From Candidatus Njordarchaeota archaeon (GTDB taxonomy: Archaea > Thermoproteota > JANJXX01 > Panguiarchaeales > Panguiarchaeaceae), in NCBI GenBank assembly GCA_029855985.1, contig JAGSHR010000163.1, positions 1 to 12,650 on the forward strand: a stretch of DNA of 12,650 nt. Direction: 5' to 3'. The notes beneath the pieces are model-generated. The model ran no database searches. It was not told where the DNA came from and saw only the letters and a program-made list of their open reading frames with translations. Below are positions 6,187 to 12,650 of the stretch, piece after piece (the first letter of the stretch is position 1; each line of letters opens with the position of its first letter). Position numbers and translations under genes: made by a program.

Positions 6187-7617
6187 TTAGGGGATCAATA
6201 CTTGAGCTGCTTTTAGCAGCATATCAAAGATTGGTGTTGGGTAGAAACCTATAGCGATCAGTGCAATTATTGAGATAATTGCTGGTGTTAAGTAAAAGTA
6301 GTTTACTTGTATGGGCTTATCGTCTTTAGGTTCATTGAATACCATTACATATATTACCCTCGCATAATAGTAAAGTGACATTGCGCTGTTTAGGAAACCC
6401 GCTAGGCCCAACCACCATGCTGTTTCTGCTATACCGAGGAATAGGAAGTACTTTGACCAGAATCCAGCGAGAAGTGGTATACCTGCGAGGGATAGCATAT
6501 CGATTGTTAATAGTATGGTTATCAATAGAGACCTTTTAGCCATTCCAGAGTAATCCTCGATTAAATCACTTCCAATGTTCACTGTTACGATTAGAGCTAT
6601 AGCGAAAGCCGCAATCTTCATGAGAGCATGGGTTAAAATGTGGAACACTGATGCTGCAACCAGTTGTGTTGGCCCAATCGCAGCAAGGGCTAGAACTATG
6701 TACCCTGCGTGGGCGATGCTACTGTATGCTAACATTCTCTTCATTGTTTTTTGCACTAACGCGGCTAGATTTCCAGCAGTCATAGTGAATAGGGCTAGTA
6801 GCCCGAAGATTGGTGTCCAGTATTGTGCTATAACGGGGAATCCTAAGTAGAATATTCTTAAAGCGACTGCGAAGGCCATGGCCTTGGATACTGCTAAGAT
6901 GTAAGCTGATAAGAAATTGGGGGCCCCTTCTACAACGTCGGGCATCCAGACGTAGAATGGGAATAATGCTAGTTTAAACCCTATACCTGAGATAAATACG
7001 AGCAATCCAACGTCTAAGAGTTCCTTGTTGTAACCACCGAGTTCCAATATGTTCTTTATTTCCACTAAATCAATTTTTCCAGTTGCACCATAAATTAGGG
7101 ATAAACCGAAGAGCATTATTGCTGAGCCTACCGCTCCAATTATGAAGAATTTTGTTGCTGCTTCGAGGGATATTGGGTCGTCCCTCTTTATTGCTAACAC
7201 GGCATAAGTTGGAATGCTTGCAAATTCCCATGCTACAATGATCCCGATGAGATTCAGTGTAGAGGTAGCGACTATCATGCCTGCGACGGAAAACAGCACT
7301 AGAGCATGAAGCAAGCCTTTTCTATCGACATCTTCTAAGTTCTTTTCTAATGCTATTAAGATTAGGAATAGGGATGCCAAGTAGATAATAGCGAACATTC
7401 TTGTGAAGTCATCGGCTAATAGTTTTACTTGGCTGTTGCTCCATTGAACTAACACGTAATATAACTCGAAGAATGTAACTACGAGTGATAGATAATATGC
7501 GATAATTCGTTTATCTCTCTTCAGTAAGTCGAAAATTATATTTAGGAAACCTGCAAACACTAGGAGCCCAACAATGAATTCGGTATCCCCTATTGTGTAT
7601 CCTAACAACTCATACAT
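6187..7617 (-). CDS. nuoN: NADH-quinone oxidoreductase (complex I) subunit N
   Basis: A 476-residue membrane subunit of complex I, one of the three Mrp-antiporter-like proton channels of the membrane arm; E. coli NuoN is of similar size (485). About 14 hydrophobic helices are visible. Key ionisable residues of the half-channels are present: Glu131 in AWEFASIPTY, Lys215 in GFKLALFPF, Lys245 in the helix after the PDVVEGAP loop (226-233), and Lys389 in FWSKYF. The signature MLAYSSIAHAGY is at 295-306. The ATG 7617 has GGAGG 8 bases upstream. It follows nuoM by 44 bases, the usual M-then-N order. Other antiporter paralogues (Mrp, membrane hydrogenases) share this fold, but the length and the AWE...PTY loop fit NuoN best. 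The quinone and electron donor are not determined. Confidence 0.93.
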   Translation of the reverse strand: MYELLGYTIGDTEFIVGLLVFAGFLNIIFDLLKRDKRIIAYYLSLVVTFFELYYVLVQWSNSQVKLLADDFTRMFAIIYLASLFLILIALEKNLEDVDRKGLLHALVLFSVAGMIVATSTLNLIGIIVAWEFASIPTYAVLAIKRDDPISLEAATKFFIIGAVGSAIMLFGLSLIYGATGKIDLVEIKNILELGGYNKELLDVGLLVFISGIGFKLALFPFYVWMPDVVEGAPNFLSAYILAVSKAMAFAVALRIFYLGFPVIAQYWTPIFGLLALFTMTAGNLAALVQKTMKRMLAYSSIAHAGYIVLALAAIGPTQLVAASVFHILTHALMKIAAFAIALIVTVNIGSDLIEDYSGMAKRSLLITILLTIDMLSLAGIPLLAGFWSKYFLFLGIAETAWWLGLAGFLNSAMSLYYYARVIYVMVFNEPKDDKPIQVNYFYLTPAIISIIALIAIGFYPTPIFDMLLKAAQVLIP

Positions 7618-7647
7618 TCACTAAACCTCCAAAGCAAATTTTTCAGC

Positions 7648-7664
7648 AAAAATAAAAATTTTTA
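7648..7664 (-). terminator. Double T5 tract in the nuoM-nuoN spacer
   Basis: On the minus strand the nuoM stop TAA (7664-7662) begins TAAAAATTTTTATTTTT: two T5 runs (7658-7654 and 7652-7648) separated by one A, inside a 12-base palindrome TAAAAATTTTTA (7653-7664). Such a tract can cause partial termination, so nuoN may be made in lower amount than nuoM or carry its own transcript start. Confidence 0.3.
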
Positions 7665-9203
7665 TGGTATTGGTGGGAATAACTGCACGTAGCTTTGAGC
7701 GAACGTATTAACCATGTTAACTAAGAGAGGTGGGTACACGCCTAGTATAAGTATCACTATGCCAAGTATTGAGAAAGATATGATCTCTGGTAAGCATAGG
7801 TCTTTGTAGTCGCCCTCTTTCTTTTGGGGTCCAAAAATCATTCTTTGGATCGCCCAAAGGAACATCGCTGCGTTGAGGATAGCGCCGAATACTACAAGTG
7901 CAACTATCCACTCTTGTTGGATAACTACAAAGTATTGGAATGCGCCTAGTATTATTAGGAATTCTGCTACGAATCCAGCTAGACCTGGGAGACCTAGACC
8001 TCCCATTGCGCCATATACGAAGAAAGCTGATGTCATAGGCATTTTTTCGGTTAAACCTGATATGTCAGGTATTAATCTGCTGTGCACGTGGTTCTTGTAG
8101 ACTCCTGCAATTAGGAAGAGTAGTCCATTAATTAAACCGTGGGCGAACATCATGTAGATTGCGCCAATAAGTGCTAGTGTTGAACCGAGTGTTGCTGCGG
8201 CGCTGCCAATTATTACTAGTCCCATGTGGCTAATTGAGGAGTATGCTATTAGTCTCTTTATGTCTTTTTGCCATATGGCTACGAAGCCTGCGTAGAAAAT
8301 GCTAACAAGGCCTATAAAGGCTATTGGTAATGCGTAGGTTTGTGCGGTTGATGGCAATAGTGGTAGTGCAATTCTTAGGATTGCATAGCCTCCCATTTTC
8401 AATAGTACTCCAGCTAAGATGACTGAGATGGGGCTTGGCGCCTCTACGTGTGCATCGGGTAGCCATGTGTGTAATGGTACTACTGGTACTTTGATGGCGA
8501 AGCCGAAGAATAGTGCTGAGAATAGTATTGTTTTTGTCCAATTTGATGTTATCACGCTTTCTACAGCTAATTTGGTTGTTCCCATGTATGCCTCTTGTCC
8601 AGTTAAGTGTAGTAGGTTAAATGAGAGTACTCCTGTGGCTTGGCTCCATACCCAGTATATATAGAAGAAGGATATTAGCATTACAACGCTGCCGACGTGT
8701 GTGTAGATGAAGAACTTTATTGCTGCGTATTTTCTTCTCGGTCCGCCCCATATTCCGATTAAGAAGAACATTGGTACTAAGACTACTTCCCAGAATATGA
8801 AGAATAAGAATAAGTCTAGTGAGACGAACACTCCTAAGAGTCCGCCTTCCATTAGTAGGAATAGTGAGTAGTATAGTCCCTCCCTTTCTTTAATGTGGTT
8901 GCTTGCAATGGCTGCCATTGCGCTTAGGAATGTTGTTAGGACAACCATTATCATCCCTAAACCGTCTACTCCCAAGTAATATGTGATTCCCGCTTGTTTT
9001 ACCCACTCATAGTGTTCTACTAGTTGGAATAGGTTGTTTTTTGTTGAGTCAAAGAGGAATGCCCAAACGTATAGTGAGAGGAACAGGTCTGCTAGGGTTA
9101 CTATTATTGTGAACCATCTTGCTAGGCTTCCCTTTATTCTCCCAAGTAAATATGCTATTGGAAACGCGATAAGTGGGAGCCACAATATTAGTGATAGATA
9201 CAT
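7662..9203 (-). CDS. nuoM: NADH-quinone oxidoreductase (complex I) subunit M
   Basis: A 513-residue, roughly 14-helix proton-translocating subunit of the complex I membrane arm. Signatures: GVDGLGM (78-84), FWEVVLVPMFFLIGIWGG (137-154) with the essential Glu139, FAIKVPVVPLHTWLPDAHVE (235-254) with Lys238, Lys269 in LLKMGGY, DIKRLIAYSSISHMG (314-328), His355 in FAHG, and GLAGFVAEF (407-415) with Glu414. These correspond to E. coli NuoM residues needed for proton transfer. The length is standard. ATG 9203 has GGTG 7 bases upstream. It is first in a two-gene unit with nuoN. No nuoL or other subunit lies upstream; the next gene, pyrG, is divergent. Codons favour A/C endings (about 44 of the first 60). 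The family call is very secure. Confidence 0.96.
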   Translation of the reverse strand: MYLSLILWLPLIAFPIAYLLGRIKGSLARWFTIIVTLADLFLSLYVWAFLFDSTKNNLFQLVEHYEWVKQAGITYYLGVDGLGMIMVVLTTFLSAMAAIASNHIKEREGLYYSLFLLMEGGLLGVFVSLDLFLFFIFWEVVLVPMFFLIGIWGGPRRKYAAIKFFIYTHVGSVVMLISFFYIYWVWSQATGVLSFNLLHLTGQEAYMGTTKLAVESVITSNWTKTILFSALFFGFAIKVPVVPLHTWLPDAHVEAPSPISVILAGVLLKMGGYAILRIALPLLPSTAQTYALPIAFIGLVSIFYAGFVAIWQKDIKRLIAYSSISHMGLVIIGSAAATLGSTLALIGAIYMMFAHGLINGLLFLIAGVYKNHVHSRLIPDISGLTEKMPMTSAFFVYGAMGGLGLPGLAGFVAEFLIILGAFQYFVVIQQEWIVALVVFGAILNAAMFLWAIQRMIFGPQKKEGDYKDLCLPEIISFSILGIVILILGVYPPLLVNMVNTFAQSYVQLFPPIP

Positions 9204-9511
9204 AACTATGCACCGACACTATCTATTACGTTACGGAACTGCTTAACTTTTACAATTATTGATAAAAAAATTTTTGGATTATATTCCCGCAATGGAATCA
9301 TTCATTCGATACAATTGCACTTTATATATCTTTATAATAAATATCAGTATAGGAACCATAAGCGTAATGCGTTTAAATATTAATGTTATATTGTATCCCG
9401 TTGTTGATAGAGAAAAAAGTCATATTGGGAATATTTTTGAAGTGCGTTAAGTTAGTGCATCTAATGTTATTGTAAATCAGATTGGTATTGGCTTATTTAA
9501 GGATGCCCAAT
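9204..9511. promoter_or_regulatory. Divergent nuoM / pyrG promoter region
   Basis: This 308-base gap holds no convincing gene. Strong AT elements are present. On the minus strand GATATATAAA (9330-9321) is a TATA candidate for nuoM with a start near 9295. On the plus strand TTTAAATATT (about 9372-9381) is the best candidate for pyrG, giving a leader of roughly 100 bases. AATATTTTT at 9431-9439 is a second choice. A plus-strand frame of 63 codons at 9259-9450 has no ribosome-binding site and a composition like noncoding DNA, so I regard it as chance. Confidence 0.45.
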
Positions 9512-11158
9512 ATGAACAAATATATTTTCATAACTGGAGGAGTTCTATCAGGTTTAGGTAAAGGGACAGTAGCAGCTTCAATAGCCAAGTTATTACAATG
9601 GAGAGGGATCCATGTAAAAATGATAAAGATTGACCCCTACCTAAACGTGGATGCTGGTACAATGAACCCAATCGAACATGGAGAAGTATTTGTTACTGAG
9701 GAAGTATGGGAGTTTGAACCTGTTAAGGGCACAAAATTTAGGATCGCGGAGATAGATCAAGATTTTGGAACCTATGAGCGATTCACTGGGATAAATGTTC
9801 ACCCAAGCCAAAACATTACTAGTGGGCAAGTTTACTTATCGGTAATATTAAAGGAAAGGAAAGGGGAATACCTCGGTAGAACAGTTCAAATAATCCCACA
9901 TATAACGAGCGAAATCAAAGATAGGATAACCAGTCAAGTTGAAGAGAATGTTGTTGCAATTGTTGAAGTAGGGGGGACTGTTGGGGACATAGAGGGGATG
10001 CCTTTCTTAGAAGCTATAAGACAGTTAAGACATGAGGTAGGCCCAGGAAACTCTATACTTGTGCATGTCACATATTTACCTTTTTTAAAGACCATTGGGC
10101 AGCTTAAAACAAAGCCCACTCAACACAGCGTTTACAAACTTATGGAATCAGGGCTTGTACCAGATGCAATAGTTGCTAGGAGTGAACACCCACTAGATAA
10201 ATCATCGAAAAGGAAGATTTCCTTATTAACTGGGGTTGAGGAAAGAGCTATTATATCAAGTCCAGACATCGAGATTATCTACGAGCTACCCTTATTGATG
10301 GAATCGCAGGGTTTTGGGGATTATATTATGGAAAAATTGGGGCTTAAAGTAGTAACGTCCCCCCAAGATAACATTAGACAATGGGAGTCAATGATCAGCA
10401 AATTCAAGAATTACGAATTCGCGGTAAGGATAGGTATTGTTGGGAAATACACTAAGATAAAGGATTCCTACATTAGCATCAATGAAGCATTAAAACACGC
10501 AGGCGCACATTTAGGAGTCAAACCAATCCTGGAATTCATTGATGCTGAAAGTTACGATGAATCAAAATTAGAAAACATGGATGGAATCCTATTAACTCCA
10601 GGGTTTGGTGAAAGAGCAGCGGAAGGCATGATTAGCGCGGCAATATTTGCTCTAAAGCATGATATTCCATTCCTTGGTATATGTTTTGGTGGCCAGTTAG
10701 CAACCGTAGCTTTTGCGAGGGAAAGAATGGGTTGGAAAGACGCGAATAGCAGTGAGATAAATCCAAATACACGGTACCCAGTAATCGACCTCCTACCAGA
10801 ACAAAGAAGCGTGGAGGCTAAGGGGGGATCTATGAGACTTGGCGGGATAAAAATAAACTTAGTTCGTGGCACAAAAATTTGGAAGGCTTACGGAGTAGAT
10901 TCCATAGTTGAAAGATTTAGGCATAGATACCACATTATTGAACACTATGCCAAGAAAATGCAAGAGAAGGGTTTCATAATAAACGCTATAGATGTTGATG
11001 GGAACATTGTGGGCTTCGAGGATAAGAATCACAGATTTTACGTGGGTGTACAGTGGCACCCCGAATATAAATCAAGACCTTTTAACCCGTCACCAACCTA
11101 TATGGCTTTTATTAACGCCATTAGAGAGTATGTGAGGGAGAGGGACGCAAAAGCTTAA
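9512..11158 (+). CDS. pyrG: CTP synthase (UTP-ammonia ligase, glutamine-hydrolysing)
   Basis: A 548-residue cytosolic enzyme making CTP from UTP, ATP and glutamine. The N-terminal amidoligase domain has [10 protein letters not shown] (9-18), [13 protein letters not shown] (41-53), HGEVFVT (56-62), Asp84 and Glu152 ([12 protein letters not shown]) for Mg-ATP, and KTKPTQHSV (199-207). The C-terminal class I glutaminase has PGFGER (363-368), nucleophile Cys391 in GICFGGQ, and His516/Glu518 in WHPEYKSRP. Compared with E. coli PyrG, about 13 residues (65-78) are inserted between HGEVFVTEE and [13 protein letters not shown], and the usual His before TyrGluArg is Thr87. ATG 9512 is chosen for AAGG 9 bases upstream and a standard N-terminus; ATG 9503 or TTG 9482 are longer options. 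A T5 tract follows at 11182-11186. Confidence 0.96.
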   Translation: MNKYIFITGGVLSGLGKGTVAASIAKLLQWRGIHVKMIKIDPYLNVDAGTMNPIEHGEVFVTEEVWEFEPVKGTKFRIAEIDQDFGTYERFTGINVHPSQNITSGQVYLSVILKERKGEYLGRTVQIIPHITSEIKDRITSQVEENVVAIVEVGGTVGDIEGMPFLEAIRQLRHEVGPGNSILVHVTYLPFLKTIGQLKTKPTQHSVYKLMESGLVPDAIVARSEHPLDKSSKRKISLLTGVEERAIISSPDIEIIYELPLLMESQGFGDYIMEKLGLKVVTSPQDNIRQWESMISKFKNYEFAVRIGIVGKYTKIKDSYISINEALKHAGAHLGVKPILEFIDAESYDESKLENMDGILLTPGFGERAAEGMISAAIFALKHDIPFLGICFGGQLATVAFARERMGWKDANSSEINPNTRYPVIDLLPEQRSVEAKGGSMRLGGIKINLVRGTKIWKAYGVDSIVERFRHRYHIIEHYAKKMQEKGFIINAIDVDGNIVGFEDKNHRFYVGVQWHPEYKSRPFNPSPTYMAFINAIREYVRERDAKA

Positions 11159-11216
11159 TATTAACCATTTTAGATGGAAAGTTTTTCTTGGTCTCAGCTA
11201 AAGTTTTAATCTCTTA

Positions 11217-11226
11217 TTATTTTAAA
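11217..11226 (+). promoter_or_regulatory. TATA-box candidate for the TrkA-N-like gene
   Basis: TATTTTAAAA lies about 30 bases before the GTG at 11254. Transcription would then begin near 11248, leaving only a few untranslated bases, which suggests a leaderless or nearly leaderless mRNA. This agrees with the lack of a convincing Shine-Dalgarno before that GTG. Confidence 0.5.
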
Positions 11227-11253
11227 ACAAGAATAATCGTATAGTGAGATGCG

Positions 11254-12489
11254 GTGTTGTTTTTGGACACAGTGACAATATTAATTCTCGGTTTCCTTCT
11301 TGTGATGATCGGTTTCATTATTGCTTTTCTAAAACTTGAGTATTTTAGAAAGTACAGGATTCGCTTCAAAATCCTTTATAATCAAGGTAGGCTTTACTTT
11401 AAGCACTTTTATTACATGGTAAAATTTATAGTTAGATTAACCGAATTTATCAAAACGTTCATAATTATCGGCGTGTTTATTGGAATACTTTTTTTGTTAG
11501 CGTTATATATCATACAACTATATAATACATATTTAGTTCCAATGTATCATCTGAAGGAAATTAAAATTGATTTTAGCCGTTATAGCCCCTTATTTGCGAT
11601 TGGATGGCTAGGAGGTATGTTATTGAGCGTTTTTCTAAAACCCAAGCTTGAAAGATTCGCCGATAGAGTCAATGCGAAACCTCAAATGATCTACATTTTT
11701 GGTTCTAACGATATGACGAGAAAATTAGTTTATAGTTTAATTGAACTTGGTCTCGGTCCGATGACTGCTCTCATTTCTGAGAAGTCACTTTATTGGATTG
11801 AGGCTCTAGGTGCTCAATTAGATCTGCTAATTTTAGATAATCCAGAAGAGTTGAAAACTGAAACCTTATATGATAAGATAACCTTTAAGAACGCGCTAAA
11901 AGTTGTTATTCTTGTTGAAGATACCGAGTTGTCTCAGCATATACTCGTAAATGTTAGACGTGTTAATCCTAATGCAAGTATAATTCTTCTATCGCAGTAT
12001 AAACCTCCGATAATTGATTTAGTTGGTCAATACACGCCTAACATTCACATCATAAATGATATTGAAACAATCTCAAATGAAATAATTAGAAGGCTTGCCC
12101 TTGGTTTCGATTACGCTCCTGTAATCGAAGCCTTTGTTCCCGAGGACTACGTGAACCGCCCAATTCACGCGATTGAGGAAGATTTTAATAACAAAGTAAA
12201 AGTTCTAGGCGTGAAGAGACAAGGAGAAATAGTGATAGCGGATAAGTTCAAAAAAGGTGACAAGGTTATTCTCTATCTTGTTGATAGGAAGGCCTTGAGG
12301 GAATTTCTCGTACTAATCCCCAAGGTTTCAGAGGAAGAGCACCTCGGGGAAGAAAAAGTTGAAGTTGAAGACAAGGAAGCGCCTGGCGACGAGGTTAGTA
12401 TAGAGGGAGCAAGTGGTGAAGCGACAGTAGTAAAGGAAAAATCTGGATCACTTCTAGATAAAATAAAAAGCAAAGAAAAACAAGATTGA
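11254..12489 (+). CDS. Membrane-anchored RCK/TrkA-N-like protein
   Basis: A 411-residue protein with hydrophobic segments near 6-26, 66-90 and 110-128, then a cytosolic part that resembles a potassium-channel RCK module. A Rossmann-like TrkA-N domain covers about 144-285 (strand MIYIFGSND, then alternating strands and helices such as KVVILVEDTE at 216-225). A TrkA-C-like domain covers about 296-352 (VNRPIHAIEEDF, KFKKGDKVILYL). The tail from 357 is charged and probably disordered. No TVGYG-type selectivity filter is present, so it is not an ordinary channel subunit; a regulator or ligand sensor at the membrane is more likely. The nucleotide loop keeps one glycine (Gly150) where TrkA has GxGxxG, so NAD binding is doubtful. 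The start is GTG 11254; TTG 11257 is possible. It follows pyrG with its own promoter candidate. Confidence 0.8.
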   Translation: MLFLDTVTILILGFLLVMIGFIIAFLKLEYFRKYRIRFKILYNQGRLYFKHFYYMVKFIVRLTEFIKTFIIIGVFIGILFLLALYIIQLYNTYLVPMYHLKEIKIDFSRYSPLFAIGWLGGMLLSVFLKPKLERFADRVNAKPQMIYIFGSNDMTRKLVYSLIELGLGPMTALISEKSLYWIEALGAQLDLLILDNPEELKTETLYDKITFKNALKVVILVEDTELSQHILVNVRRVNPNASIILLSQYKPPIIDLVGQYTPNIHIINDIETISNEIIRRLALGFDYAPVIEAFVPEDYVNRPIHAIEEDFNNKVKVLGVKRQGEIVIADKFKKGDKVILYLVDRKALREFLVLIPKVSEEEHLGEEKVEVEDKEAPGDEVSIEGASGEATVVKEKSGSLLDKIKSKEKQD

Positions 12490-12505
12490 TCTTCAAATAA
12501 ATAAA

Positions 12506-12585
12506 GCACATAATCTCTAATTGTGCAAATATTTTTCTCTTGTTTTAAGTTTTTCTTGCCTTTCTGTTTTGCCTCTTTTTTGCCT
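12506..12585 (+). terminator. Hairpin and T-rich terminator after the TrkA-N-like gene
   Basis: A GCACA (12506-12510) / TGTGC (12522-12526) inverted repeat with an 11-base loop is followed within a few bases by successive T-runs up to about 12581 (ATTTTT, GTTTT, GTTTTT, GTTTT, CTTTTTT). This is a strong multi-T archaeal terminator, with or without the hairpin. Confidence 0.5.
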
Positions 12586-12597
12586 TTGAGAAACCAT

Positions 12598-12650
12598 TTA
12601 ATCTTTCTCGAGTAATGCCCTATAATGAATTGGTTTGCCTCCTACAAGGC
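12598..12650 (-). CDS. Possible C-terminal end of a convergent gene (partial)
   Basis: On the minus strand an open frame enters from the right edge and ends at TAA (12600-12598). Its last 16 residues read LVGGKPIHYRALLEKD. The mix of residues looks like real protein, and a convergent gene here would explain the terminator beside it. However, 16 codons without a stop is easily chance, and I cannot name a family. Confidence 0.25.
   Translation of the reverse strand, partial: LVGGKPIHYRALLEKD

Noticed and set aside
8302..8664. Short frames on both strands inside nuoM.
   Set aside because: They lie in other frames of a clearly recognised, full-length NuoM and have no supporting signals.
9259..9450. 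A 63-codon plus-strand frame between nuoM and pyrG.
   Set aside because: No ribosome-binding site, no recognisable protein features, and it covers the expected divergent promoters.
9482..9511. A ten-residue N-terminal extension of PyrG from TTG 9482.
   Set aside because: No RBS precedes the TTG, the extension precedes the family's normal start, and AAGG is well spaced for ATG 9512.
1..12650. CRISPR array, tRNA, rRNA, insertion sequence or prophage genes.
   Set aside because: I looked for regular repeats, cloverleaf-like blocks with CCA-end structure, transposase motifs and phage proteins and saw none; intergenic gaps are short and explained by promoters and terminators.

Overview
The window reads as a piece of an AT-rich archaeal chromosome. 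The signs are TATA-box-like elements 25-45 bases before the likely transcript starts, Shine-Dalgarno cores of the GGTG/AGGTG/GTGATC type (complementary to the archaeal 16S rRNA 3' end), many GTG and TTG starts, T-tract terminators and archaeal-looking protein families. Protein similarity as I recall it fits a member of the Thermoproteota/TACK side, possibly thermophilic, but no marker here fixes the lineage.

Layout from left to right. (1) 211-1647, plus: a two-gene unit with a LysE-family exporter followed 12 bases later by an SDR oxidoreductase. The exporter gene has extreme third-position T/G bias. (2) 1723-1863, plus: a 46-residue protein that is almost entirely a leucine zipper. Its stop codon interlocks in a TTAA with the stop of an unrecognised ten-helix membrane protein (1860-3080, minus). 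(3) 3180-5173, minus: a translationally coupled pair, a COG3375-type GNAT acyltransferase followed by an enolase-superfamily NSAR/OSBS enzyme. In bacteria this pairing is known from conversion of D- to L-amino acids through N-succinyl intermediates. (4) 5355-6044, plus: ribB (riboflavin biosynthesis), divergent from the GNAT gene across a promoter region with repeats. (5) 9203-6187, minus: nuoM then nuoN, two proton-pumping antiporter-like subunits of complex I, without any other nuo gene in the window. (6) 9512-11158, plus: pyrG (CTP synthase), divergent from nuoM, with an unusual 13-residue insertion at the Mg-ATP site. (7) 11254-12489, plus: a membrane-anchored RCK/TrkA-N-like protein with a charged tail, then a T-rich terminator. 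The right edge may hold the last 16 codons of a convergent gene.

The genes are mostly housekeeping or metabolic. I see no CRISPR array, tRNA, rRNA, insertion sequence or phage gene. The observations most worth a second look are the stand-alone zipper protein with a hairpin over its ribosome-binding site, the archaeal NSAR/GNAT pair, the insertion in PyrG, and the strand-composition pattern.
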